Assembly: GCA_044229235.1 (NCBI GenBank)
Contig: JBGATH010000017.1
Coordinates: 18,765-82,764 of the forward strand
DNA length: 64,000 nt
Direction: 5' to 3'
Origin: UKL13-2 sp044229235
GTDB lineage: Bacteria > Pseudomonadota > Gammaproteobacteria > Burkholderiales > Usitatibacteraceae
The notes below the pieces were generated by a model. The model searched no databases, was not told the origin of the DNA, and worked only from the letters and a program-made list of their open reading frames with translations. The translations under genes were made by a program, and so were the position numbers. Positions 8,875-17,385 of this stretch are shown here, piece after piece (the first letter of the stretch is position 1; each line of letters opens with the position of its first letter).

Positions 8875-11800
8875 ATGGACGTGAAGACAATATTCACCAA
8901 GACTGCCAAGGGCGTAACCCAGGTCAACCAGAAAACGCAATCGTTGTCGCGTGATCTGATGAAGGTGCTCAAAGCGATCGACGGAAAGTCAAACGTGGAA
9001 ACGCTGGCCGGGAAAGTCGACTTTGCGGTTCCCGCGCTGGAAAAGGCGCTGGCGCAACTGCAGAAGGAAGGCTTCATCAAGGTGTTCGAGGTCAGGCGCG
9101 AAGATCCGATGACCGATTTCGGCGGCGAAGAGGACGACTTCGATTTCACGGCGCCGGGCAAGTTGCAGAAGAAGATCGACCCGAACGCAACGCAGGGATT
9201 CAAGCCATCCCAATACCGCCCGCCGGCCGGTTTCGACCAGGTGGAGCGCGCCACCTCTCCTGCACCCGCCTTCACCCAGGCGCCGACGCCGCGCGATCTC
9301 GAAATGGAAGCAGCGCTGGCGGCAGCACGCGAAAAAGCGCAAATCGAAGCGCGTGCCAAGGCGGAACGCGAGGCACAGATTCGTGCGCGGCTGGAAGTGG
9401 AAGCCAAGGCCAAGCGCGACGCGGAACAACGCGCGCTTGAGGAAGCCAAACGTGCACAGGCAGCGGCGGAAGCGGCGCGACTGGATCTGGAGAGAAAACT
9501 CGCGGAGGAAAAGAAGCAGCGCGAAACACTTTCCGATACACGCAATCGCCTGACCCGCGAGCAATTGCAAAAGGAAACCGAGCACCAGCAGGCACTGGTC
9601 GCTGCCCGCGCCAAGGCGGAGGCGGAAGCGCAGGCGTTGGCCACCGCGCGTGCCAAGGCCGAGGCCGAGGCAAAGGCGTTGGCAGAGCAACGCAAGCAGG
9701 CCGAGGAAGCAGCTATTAAACAGCAGCAGGAACTCGATGCCGCGCAGCGCGAGTTGCGCCACCAGCTCAAGGCCGAGATTGAAGCCAAGGTGCGGGCTGA
9801 GATGGCCGAGAAGCTGAGCGTGGAACTCGAAGAAGGCAGCCGTGCCGAGGTTGAGGCGGCGGTCATGGAAGAGGCGCGCGACCAGGCTCGCCAAATGCTG
9901 GAAGACCAACTGCGCGCGGAGCGCGAGGCGCTGGCGAAGGCCGGGGAAGCCTCCAAGCGTGATGCCGAGGAAGTGGCCAAGCGCATGCTGGCTGAGCAGG
10001 AGGTGCGCATACGCGCCGAAATGGAAGCGCAGTTTGCGAAGATTGCGGAGGAAAAGGATAAGGTGGAAAAGGAGGCCCGCCGCATGGCCGAGGCCCAGGC
10101 CGAGGCCGCTGCCAAGGCGGCTGCCGAAATGCTCGCGCGCCTGAAGAATGAGGAAGATGCACGCAAGCGGGCCGAAACCGAGATGCAAGCCCGCATCAAG
10201 TCCGAGGAAGAAGCGCGCCGGCGCGCCGAGGCGGAAATGGAAGCGCGCCTCAAGTCCGAGGCGGAGGCGCGCCAGCGCGCCGAAGCCGAGGCAGCCGCGC
10301 GCAAGGAAGCCGATGCGGCCGCGCGGGCTCGCCTTGAGGCACGTGCCCGTGAGGAAGCCCAGGAACGGGCGCGCGTCGAAGCGGAAATGAATGCGCAACT
10401 GCAGGCAGAGAAAGAAGCCAAGATCCAGGCGCAGGCCAAGGCAATGATTGAAGCCGAGATGCGCGAGAAGTCTGACCGGGAAAACCAGTTGCGCATCCAG
10501 GCCGAACGCACGGCCCGCGAAGAGGCCGAAGCCAAAGTGCGCGAGGAAGCGATCGCCCGCGAGGCAGCAACCCGCATCGCCGCCGAAGAAGCCGCCGCAC
10601 GCGACCGGGTACAGCGCGAAGCGGACGCGCGCCTGGCCGAAGAGCGTCGCGAAGCCGAGGAGCGGCTGGCGTATGAGCGTGCCGCGCGCGAAAAGGCAGA
10701 GGAAAAATCGCGGGCCGAGGAGGAAGCCGAAGCGCGCATGCGCGAATCCCAGGTGGCGCGCCTGAAGGAACTGGAGGAGCAGCGTACCCGCGATGAAGCG
10801 ATGGGTATCGATCCCGACGAAAAGAAGAAGACGCGGTATGTAAAGAAAAAGAGCGGCGGCGGACTTCGCTGGCTGGTCGTTGGCCTGGTGGTGCTGCTGG
10901 TGATTGGCATCGGCTTGATTCACGTGGTGCCGCTGGGCGCCGTCAACACCAAGCTGGCCAAGGGCCTGACCGAGTGGATGCACGATGATGTGTCGACCGA
11001 CGGCCTGAACCTGCGCCTGTTTCCGCGGCCGTATGTGCGCCTGAATCAGCTGGCCATCGGCAAGGTGCAGGATGCCAAGGCCGGTAGTGCGCGCCTGTAC
11101 ATGGATATCAGCACATTGTTCGGCGATCGGTTTGCCATCGACACACTGGAACTGGACGAGGTCGCTATCTCGCCGGAAGCGCTGGCGCGCGCGGTGAAGT
11201 GGGCGCAGGCTGAGGGCCGTGGAAAGAGCGTGCAGATCGACCGCATCGTCATGCGCGGTGTCAAGGTGGAGATAAAGGGTGTGGCGATCGATGTGTTCGA
11301 TGCCGACCTGAAGTTCGACAAGAACGGCAAGATCGTGCGCGGCTCGGCCAAGGCCAAGGACGGCAAATGGTCGATCGATATCAGCCCCAGCAAGGATGCT
11401 GTCGCAGCGGATGGTGCTGCGGCGCCGGCAGGCGACGTGTGGACAGTGGACTTCGGCGCACGCGGATTGACTCTGCCGATCGGTGCGCCCCTGCCGTTCA
11501 GCAGCATTGCTGCCAAGGGAACGATGAGCGGCGATTCCATGGTTTTCCCGCAAGTTGACGCAAAGCTGCTCGAAGGTTCGGCGACCGGCAGCGTCAAGGT
11601 GGACTGGAAAGCAGGCATCACCCTGAACAGTGAATTCACGGTGGAAAAGGTCAAGGTTGATCAGCTCACCGAGGTATTCACCCGCGACGTGTCGCTGGCG
11701 GGCCGCATGGAAGGCCAGTTCACCCTGCAATCCGGTGGGCTCACCGTGAGCGAGGTGCTGGACCGGCCGGCCATCCAGGGGAATTTCCTCGTGAAAGAGG

Positions 11801-12096
11801 GCGCGGTGGGCAATGTCGACCTGGTGCAGGCAATGCGCTCGCCGGGAAGCGTCGGCGGACAATCGAAGTTCGCCGATTTGTCCGGCCAGCTGCGTGTGGC
11901 CGACGGGGTAATTCATTACGAGAAGCTCAAGTTTGCCGGCGGTGTCCTGCTTGCCAATGGCGCCGTCTCGGTCAATTACGGCAGCAGCGCGCTGTCGGGC
12001 AGCGTCAGTTCCGAAATCCGCTCCAGCGTCGCGCAGGATCGCGCCAACTTCAATGTTTCCGGCAAGGTGTCGCGGCCGTCGCTGAAACGGGGCTGA
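8875..12096 (+). CDS. Winged-helix / giant coiled-coil / membrane / AsmA-like protein
   Basis: 1073 residues with an unusual order of parts. Residues 1-75 look like a winged helix (DLMKVLKAIDGKSNVETLA, ALAQLQKEGFIKVFEV). About 140-640 is one long Ala/Glu/Lys/Arg-rich helix full of EAEA/KAEA/RAEAE repeats, predicted coiled coil. A basic stretch (KKKTRYVKKKSGGG) precedes a single membrane helix at about 664-688 (LRWLVVGLVVLLVIGIGLI). The last 380 residues resemble the AsmA family: LNLRLFPRPYVRLNQLAIG, a repeated beta pattern, and NFLVKEGAVGNVDLVQAM near the end. This suggests a cytoplasmic coil anchored in the inner membrane with a periplasmic lipid-handling-type domain. AsmA proteins act in outer-membrane lipid homeostasis; the function of this fusion is unknown. 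Confidence 0.75.
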   Translation: MDVKTIFTKTAKGVTQVNQKTQSLSRDLMKVLKAIDGKSNVETLAGKVDFAVPALEKALAQLQKEGFIKVFEVRREDPMTDFGGEEDDFDFTAPGKLQKKIDPNATQGFKPSQYRPPAGFDQVERATSPAPAFTQAPTPRDLEMEAALAAAREKAQIEARAKAEREAQIRARLEVEAKAKRDAEQRALEEAKRAQAAAEAARLDLERKLAEEKKQRETLSDTRNRLTREQLQKETEHQQALVAARAKAEAEAQALATARAKAEAEAKALAEQRKQAEEAAIKQQQELDAAQRELRHQLKAEIEAKVRAEMAEKLSVELEEGSRAEVEAAVMEEARDQARQMLEDQLRAEREALAKAGEASKRDAEEVAKRMLAEQEVRIRAEMEAQFAKIAEEKDKVEKEARRMAEAQAEAAAKAAAEMLARLKNEEDARKRAETEMQARIKSEEEARRRAEAEMEARLKSEAEARQRAEAEAAARKEADAAARARLEARAREEAQERARVEAEMNAQLQAEKEAKIQAQAKAMIEAEMREKSDRENQLRIQAERTAREEAEAKVREEAIAREAATRIAAEEAAARDRVQREADARLAEERREAEERLAYERAAREKAEEKSRAEEEAEARMRESQVARLKELEEQRTRDEAMGIDPDEKKKTRYVKKKSGGGLRWLVVGLVVLLVIGIGLIHVVPLGAVNTKLAKGLTEWMHDDVSTDGLNLRLFPRPYVRLNQLAIGKVQDAKAGSARLYMDISTLFGDRFAIDTLELDEVAISPEALARAVKWAQAEGRGKSVQIDRIVMRGVKVEIKGVAIDVFDADLKFDKNGKIVRGSAKAKDGKWSIDISPSKDAVAADGAAAPAGDVWTVDFGARGLTLPIGAPLPFSSIAAKGTMSGDSMVFPQVDAKLLEGSATGSVKVDWKAGITLNSEFTVEKVKVDQLTEVFTRDVSLAGRMEGQFTLQSGGLTVSEVLDRPAIQGNFLVKEGAVGNVDLVQAMRSPGSVGGQSKFADLSGQLRVADGVIHYEKLKFAGGVLLANGAVSVNYGSSALSGSVSSEIRSSVAQDRANFNVSGKVSRPSLKRG

Positions 12097-12208
12097 CAAC
12101 GTTCATCAGAGCTGGCCGCGGCGCGCATGCGCCGCGGGTCAGCTTTCTCTTCTCGGGTCCCAAGGATGGCAAGCAGGCATTCGCAATCAGCACCCGCGAA
12201 AAGCGGCG

Positions 12209-12268
12209 AAACTCCAGCAACGGCGCGCCTTCTAGGCCAAAAATGCCTCAAACGCCGCGCCAAATGGG
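12209..12268 (+). repeat. Dispersed intergenic repeat, copy A
   Basis: Begins AAACTCCAGCAACGGCGCG and ends CCGCGCCAAATGGG. 32 of its first 40 bases match copy B (20410) in an ungapped alignment read by eye, and it shares CGCCAAATGG with copy C (54214). The inverted arms seen in copy B are partly decayed here. It sits in the 286-base gap between the coiled-coil gene and fpr; I find no credible short gene in that gap. Confidence 0.65.
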
Positions 12269-12346
12269 CAGCTTCATCGGCGCAGCAACAAGGCCATGCT
12301 CAGAGCAGGGTGATATTCCCGAGTGATTTGATAAACTATTGATCTC

Positions 12347-12366
12347 ACGCGCGCTGGCGCGTTTTT
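12347..12366 (+). terminator. Terminator-like hairpin in the fpr leader
   Basis: ACGCGC-GCTG-GCGCGT followed at once by TTTTC is a compact intrinsic-terminator shape. It ends about 17 bases before the fpr ATG. It could end upstream transcription, or act as an attenuator if the fpr promoter is further left. Confidence 0.5.
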
Positions 12367-12382
12367 CGAGCCGCCGCATCTG

Positions 12383-13216
12383 ATGGATTCAACCACTACT
12401 TCAACTGCCGGTCCCCTTCACGACGGCAGCCAGTCCGCTACCGTAGCGCAGGCATTCACCGAAGAACCGGTACTCTGGACGCATCGCTGGAATCCGCGGC
12501 TGATGTCGTTTCGCGTGCGCCGCGATCCGGCATATCGTTTTGCCCCCGGACAGTTTGCCCGCATCGGCCTGCGCAAAGACAATGGCGAAACGATCTGGCG
12601 CGCCTATTCAATCGTTTCGGCACCGCATGAGCCGTTCCTCGAGTTCTTCCTGGTGATATTGCCCGATGGCGAATTCTCGGGCAGGGTCGGTCGCTTCAAC
12701 CTCGGCGACACCATGCTCGTCGAGCAGATGCCGCAGGGCTTCCTCACCGTCGACCGGTTCAAACAGCCCGGGCGGGAACAGGATCTGTGGCTGATGGCCA
12801 CCGGTACCGGCCTGGCGCCATATGTGTCCATGTTGCGCGACGCCGCCGTCTGGTCGCGCTTCGAGCATATCGTGCTGGTGTTGTCCGTGCGCGAACGGCA
12901 TGACCTTGGCTACGTCGAGGAGCTGGATGCTATTGCCGCGACGCACCGCGGCGAAGGCAACGCCCGCTTTCACTTTGTCCGGACGCTGACGCGCGACGCC
13001 CTGCACGGCGCACTCAGCGGCCGCATCAATGTGCTGCTGGAGTCAGGAGAACTGGAAGCGGCGGCAGGTGTACCCATGTCCGACGCGCGTTCGCGTTTCA
13101 TGCTGTGCGGCAATCCGGAGATGGTGGAGACCATGCGCAAGTTGCTCAAGTCGCGCGGTTTTCGCATGAATCGGCGCCTCGAGCCGGGCCATATCATCGT
13201 GGAAAATTACTGGTAA
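12383..13216 (+). CDS. fpr: Ferredoxin--NADP+ reductase
   Basis: FAD enzyme moving electrons between NADPH and ferredoxin or flavodoxin. 277 residues, about 20 longer at the N terminus than typical bacterial Fpr. The flavin-binding motif is WRAYSIVSAP (RxYS type), with the NADP-binding glycine loop at LMATGTGLAPYVSML and a CGNPEMVETM segment. The chain ends in Tyr-Trp, where an aromatic stacks on the flavin in this family. No strong ribosome site precedes the ATG, which follows a terminator-like hairpin. Fpr is often part of the oxidative-stress response, but nothing here shows its regulator. Confidence 0.93.
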   Translation: MDSTTTSTAGPLHDGSQSATVAQAFTEEPVLWTHRWNPRLMSFRVRRDPAYRFAPGQFARIGLRKDNGETIWRAYSIVSAPHEPFLEFFLVILPDGEFSGRVGRFNLGDTMLVEQMPQGFLTVDRFKQPGREQDLWLMATGTGLAPYVSMLRDAAVWSRFEHIVLVLSVRERHDLGYVEELDAIAATHRGEGNARFHFVRTLTRDALHGALSGRINVLLESGELEAAAGVPMSDARSRFMLCGNPEMVETMRKLLKSRGFRMNRRLEPGHIIVENYW

Positions 13217-13365
13217 CGTTGCTGCCCAGAGTTCTCATGCCAGCATCGGCAGCGGCGTGCAATGGTGTGCCAGGTGCGATGACGGTACAGTCCAAGACAA
13301 CGCTGAAACAAACCTTGCGGCAACGGCGCGTGGCGCCAGTCGCCGGCCAATTCGGGGGATTCACC

Positions 13366-15636
13366 ATGATCGACCGCTCCAACATTGATGCGAGTGGTAT
13401 CTGCGCGCGATTCGTGCCCGCTTTTTTGGTGCTCGTGGCGTCGTGTGCGGCGCCACCACCACCACCGGAACCGCCGCGGCCGGCCGTCGTCGTGGCGCCG
13501 CCGCCAGTGCAGCGACTGGGACCGCCGGTGGCTGCGGTTCGCGCCGTCAGCGAGACTTTTTTCGGGCAATCCGTAACGGACCCATATCGCTATCTGGAGG
13601 ACATCAAAAACCCGGAAGTACAGGCGTTCATGCGCGGACAGGGCGAATTTGCCCGCAAGGCTCTCGATGTAATCCCGGGACGCGCGCGAATGCTGGACCG
13701 TATCGCCGAATTGTCCGAGGCGGGTATTGCCATCACATCGGTTCAGGTAACGGGCGCGGGCAACAGCCCCCAGATTTTCTATCTCAAGCAGGCGCGCGGC
13801 GAGAACAGTCGCAAACTTTACATGCGCACCGGCTACGGCAGTGTCGAGCGGTTGCTGTTTGATCCCGCCGCGGCAGGGACCGCCGGTACCCGCTACACGA
13901 TCGATGCCTATGTACCTTCCCCCACCGGAAGGCACGTTGCCATCGGCATTGCCGCGGGGGGTTCGGAAAACACCAGCCTGATCGTCGTCGATACCCAGTC
14001 TGCCAGCATCGAGGGCGGCGCGATCGATCGCATCGGCTTCTTTGCCGGGACCCACTGGGCACCCGACGGCAAGTCGTTCTTTTACAACCGCCTGCCTGCC
14101 CAGCAGGCCGGCGCTGCGGTGAACCGCTACCTGCGCAGCGTGGCCTACCGCCACGTGCTCGGTCGAGGTCTCGACAAGGATGAAGCCGTGCTCGGCCAGG
14201 GGCATGGCGCAGCGCTCGCCGACATCGACATCCCGGGCGTTGAATTCAGCGATGACGGCAAGCTCCTGGTGGGCAAGGTCGAGCACGGCGACCTGCGGGA
14301 AATAAGCATCTATATCGCGCCGGTGGGTGATTTCCGGCAGGTGCCTGATTGGCAAAGGGCAATCGAGCCGAAGGATGGCGTTACTGCGTTCGCGACCCAT
14401 GATCGCGCGCTCTATCTTTTGACCCACCATAATGCGCCCCGCTACAAGGTGGTGCGCACCGGCCTTGCGCGTCCCGATTTCAGCAAGGCCACGACCGTGG
14501 TGCCGCATGGCGACACCGTCGTGCGCGAATTGGCGGTGGCACAGGATGCCCTCTACATTCGGGAGCTGATCGGCGGTGTAGACCGCCTGCAGCGTCTCAA
14601 CTTCAGCCAGAGCGTGTTCTCCGGGGGCAAGCTGGAATTTGTGCGTTTGCCATTTGATCTCGCCATCCGCCAGATGATCACCAGCCCCAGGCGCCCGGGT
14701 GCGCTCCTGCGCCTCGAAGGCTGGACCGAATCTCCCAAGTATGTGCAGATCGAGGAGCGCTCAGGGAACTTGATCGACACCAGGCTGCAGCCAAAATCGG
14801 CAGTTAATTTCGATGCCATCGACGAAGTGCGCCTGATGGCGACCGCCAAGGACGGTACCAGGATTCCTGTTTCGCTGATCTACCGGAAAGGTACCCAGCT
14901 CGATACTGTGCGGCCGACGCTGCTGCGTGCCTACGGCGCATACGGCATCACCCAGGCACCGGTATTCAATGCGGCCACGCTGGCATGGCTGGAACGTGGC
15001 GGCGTGCTCGGCACCTGCCATGTACGCGGTGGCGGTGAGTTTGGCGAGGCCTGGCACCGCGGCGGCCAGAAACTCACCAAACCCAATACCTGGCGTGACT
15101 TGATCGCCTGCGCGGAATTCATGATCGAGAAGGGCTTCAGCCGCCCGTCGACGCTGGCAATCCAGGGCGGCAGCGCCGGCGGAATCACGGTCGGCCGGGC
15201 GCTGACCGAACGCCCGGACCTGTTCGCCGCCGTGGTGGCCAATGTCGGCGTGATGGATACGCTGCGCGCCGAGTTCACGCCAAACGGCCCGCCAAACATT
15301 CCCGAGTTTGGCTCGGTAAAAACCGAAGAGGGATTTCGCGGCCTGCTGGCGATGAGCTCGCTTCACGCCGTGAAGGACGATGTCCGGTATCCGGCCGTGT
15401 TGCTGATGCATGGCGCAAACGATCCGCGCGTTGAGGTGTGGCACTCGGCAAAGATGGCAGCCCGCCTGCAGGCGGTCGGGGAACGCTTGACCGGTGCGAA
15501 TCCGGTGCTGCTCCGCGTGGATTACGATGCCGGTCACGGTGTCGGTTCTTCCCGCAGCCAGCGGAATGCGGAGTTGGCCGATATCTACAGTTTCCTGTTG
15601 TGGCAGTTCGGGGATCCGGAATTCCAGCCAAAATAA
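13366..15636 (+). CDS. Prolyl oligopeptidase family lipoprotein (S9)
   Basis: 756 residues. The ATG at 13366 has GGGGGA ahead of it and gives a lipoprotein signal with lipobox LVASC, followed by a proline run, so the protein is probably membrane-anchored in the periplasm. The N-terminal two thirds is the beta-propeller (VTDPYRYLEDIKNPEVQAFM is typical of S9A enzymes). The C-terminal alpha/beta-hydrolase carries the triad: Ser in QGGSAGGITVG, Asp in HGANDPRVEVW and His in YDAGHGVGSS. It should cut short proline-containing peptides. The next gene starts five bases after the stop, so the two probably form an operon. Confidence 0.93.
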   Translation: MIDRSNIDASGICARFVPAFLVLVASCAAPPPPPEPPRPAVVVAPPPVQRLGPPVAAVRAVSETFFGQSVTDPYRYLEDIKNPEVQAFMRGQGEFARKALDVIPGRARMLDRIAELSEAGIAITSVQVTGAGNSPQIFYLKQARGENSRKLYMRTGYGSVERLLFDPAAAGTAGTRYTIDAYVPSPTGRHVAIGIAAGGSENTSLIVVDTQSASIEGGAIDRIGFFAGTHWAPDGKSFFYNRLPAQQAGAAVNRYLRSVAYRHVLGRGLDKDEAVLGQGHGAALADIDIPGVEFSDDGKLLVGKVEHGDLREISIYIAPVGDFRQVPDWQRAIEPKDGVTAFATHDRALYLLTHHNAPRYKVVRTGLARPDFSKATTVVPHGDTVVRELAVAQDALYIRELIGGVDRLQRLNFSQSVFSGGKLEFVRLPFDLAIRQMITSPRRPGALLRLEGWTESPKYVQIEERSGNLIDTRLQPKSAVNFDAIDEVRLMATAKDGTRIPVSLIYRKGTQLDTVRPTLLRAYGAYGITQAPVFNAATLAWLERGGVLGTCHVRGGGEFGEAWHRGGQKLTKPNTWRDLIACAEFMIEKGFSRPSTLAIQGGSAGGITVGRALTERPDLFAAVVANVGVMDTLRAEFTPNGPPNIPEFGSVKTEEGFRGLLAMSSLHAVKDDVRYPAVLLMHGANDPRVEVWHSAKMAARLQAVGERLTGANPVLLRVDYDAGHGVGSSRSQRNAELADIYSFLLWQFGDPEFQPK

Positions 15637-15641
15637 CCCGC

Positions 15642-17309
15642 ATGCCAGACAACATCGTCCGCGAGTTTCATCACACCCTGCTGTGGCCGATTACGCTGCG
15701 GCCGCTGCGGCGCGAAATCGGTGCCGATACGGTGCATTTCTGGGAAGCGCTTCGGCGGCACCCCGGGCCTTGGGAGTCGGTGGATGACGCCCTGCTGATT
15801 GAAGACGAATCCTGCCTTGCCGGCTATGAAGAGTTTGTCTACTTCCTGCCATACGTCCAGCGCTTCCTGTACGGCGTGGGTGACGAAGGGCGCGGACCGC
15901 AGGCATCACTGCACGCCTTCCAGCGGCACGACCTGAAGGAAGTGCGGGTACGCACCGAGGCCGGTGTCGACAAGATACGCCTGGCTGTGCGGCGCGCGCG
16001 CCTGTATTTCTTTTACGACATCGACGTGGCGCTGGCTGTACTGGAGGTGTCGGGCGAAAACATCCCGCTGGAATCCGCCATCGACATCATGGACCGGTTC
16101 GGCCGGCCGTATCCACCTGCTTGGGAGGCGAATGGCCGCGGTTCCCACTGCCTGCATAGCGTGGAATTCTGGGGGCACGACGCTACCGGCGCGCCGGCGC
16201 TGTTATCCAAATCGGATTACGGCGATCGCGAGAAATACCTCGACCTGGTCCGACTGTCGCGGCAAACGCCGCTGTCCCTGCACTGGGAGTTCTTCCTGTC
16301 GCCGATGGTCCCCGCCTATCTGCCGGGCGGCGCGCTCAAGTATTACCAGATCGAAAACAAGCGCATTCCGATCATGAGCTACCTGTCATTCGACGACCCG
16401 ATGGCACTGACACGCGGCGACATGGCGCGCATCGCCTTCGCGGCCAAGTGGGGCGAGTCGGGTACGTTGCCTTATGCCTCGCGCTTCCTGTCAGACTTTG
16501 AAACGGCATATTGCTACGACCGCTATTGGGACGACGAGAATCCATCGGCCGGCATGAAGACGCGTTATTTTTTCTGCGGTGTCGGCTTCGCGATGATCAC
16601 CGACCATCAGCGGGACAAGGTGTTGTTGCGGCAGTTCCGCCACCAGTTTTTTCAAATCGGGCTGATTGCGAATTTTCACAAGGCCGCGCTGCTGTCACTG
16701 TCCAACCGCTTTTCGCGGGCGGTGGAGCGGCTCAACGTGCGCGATTTCGAGTCGGTCAAGCAGTTCAAGAAACATGTGCGCGAAACACTGGAAGTGTTCT
16801 TGCGCTTCAACCATCGATACTGGTTTCACGAGATTTCCAATCAGGTGCAGGCCAGCGACTTCTTTGCCCGCTGGGCGCAGCAGCTTGGCTCGAATGCGCT
16901 TTACACCGAAGTGCGGGAGGAAGCGCGCGATATCAATGAATATCTGGATACGGATCGCGCCCGCAAGCAGACCGACAACGCCATGCGGCTGACGGTGGTG
17001 TCGTCCTGCGGTATGGTCGGCACGGTGGCCACCGGATTCCTCGGCATGAATCTGTACAGCCACGCCGACATGCCAACGATGGACAAGCTGCTGATCTTTC
17101 TTGCGGTGTTTATACCGACAATTCTGCTGGCGCTGTACACCGTCGTCATTTCCCGGCGCATCGCCAATTTCATGGAAGCGCTATCCAGCGAAGGGCTGTC
17201 CTGGCGGGAAAAATTCACAACGTTTCGACAGATCTGGTACTCAAGCAAGCGTGAGCGCGTGCGCGAACGGCGCGATCAAGAAACGCGCGGCCTCACCTCT
17301 GGCGAATAG
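15642..17309 (+). CDS. CorA-like divalent-cation transporter homologue (GMN motif)
   Basis: 555 residues. The ATG at 15642 lies five bases after the peptidase stop; longer upstream starts would sit inside that gene. The N-terminal 430 residues are soluble with no obvious signal. Near the C terminus are two membrane helices, about 447-467 and 480-502, and the first ends in FLGMNLY. A GMN loop between two C-terminal helices is the selectivity signature of CorA/Mrs2 magnesium channels. The cytoplasmic part is longer than in standard CorA (about 320 in total) and shows no obvious CorA sequence otherwise. I call it a remote CorA-like membrane protein; the transported ion is unproven. Confidence 0.7.
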   Translation: MPDNIVREFHHTLLWPITLRPLRREIGADTVHFWEALRRHPGPWESVDDALLIEDESCLAGYEEFVYFLPYVQRFLYGVGDEGRGPQASLHAFQRHDLKEVRVRTEAGVDKIRLAVRRARLYFFYDIDVALAVLEVSGENIPLESAIDIMDRFGRPYPPAWEANGRGSHCLHSVEFWGHDATGAPALLSKSDYGDREKYLDLVRLSRQTPLSLHWEFFLSPMVPAYLPGGALKYYQIENKRIPIMSYLSFDDPMALTRGDMARIAFAAKWGESGTLPYASRFLSDFETAYCYDRYWDDENPSAGMKTRYFFCGVGFAMITDHQRDKVLLRQFRHQFFQIGLIANFHKAALLSLSNRFSRAVERLNVRDFESVKQFKKHVRETLEVFLRFNHRYWFHEISNQVQASDFFARWAQQLGSNALYTEVREEARDINEYLDTDRARKQTDNAMRLTVVSSCGMVGTVATGFLGMNLYSHADMPTMDKLLIFLAVFIPTILLALYTVVISRRIANFMEALSSEGLSWREKFTTFRQIWYSSKRERVRERRDQETRGLTSGE

Positions 17310-17311
17310 CG

Positions 17312-17338
17312 AGGGGGCGCACCTGGCGGCGCGCCCCT
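17312..17338. terminator. Possible terminator between convergent genes
   Basis: AGGGGGCGC and GCGCCCCT can pair with one bulged G across a 10-base loop, then GAGCCTTTTC follows. It lies in the 76-base gap between convergent genes. The stem is GC-rich and the U-tract short. Confidence 0.45.
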
Positions 17339-17385
17339 GAGCCTTTTCAACTGACTCACGGCTGCTTGATGCGTTTTGCTGCGGC

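Noticed and set aside
8688..12099. Two very long open frames on the minus strand (740 and 1036 codons) opposite the coiled-coil gene
   Set aside because: The EAEA/KAEA codon repeats of the coiled-coil gene keep the other strand free of stops. The antisense products are low-complexity Ser/Ala/Arg or Leu/Gly/His strings with no family features.
12127..12342. 71-codon frame between the coiled-coil gene and fpr
   Set aside because: No ribosome site, no family-like sequence, and it runs through repeat copy A.
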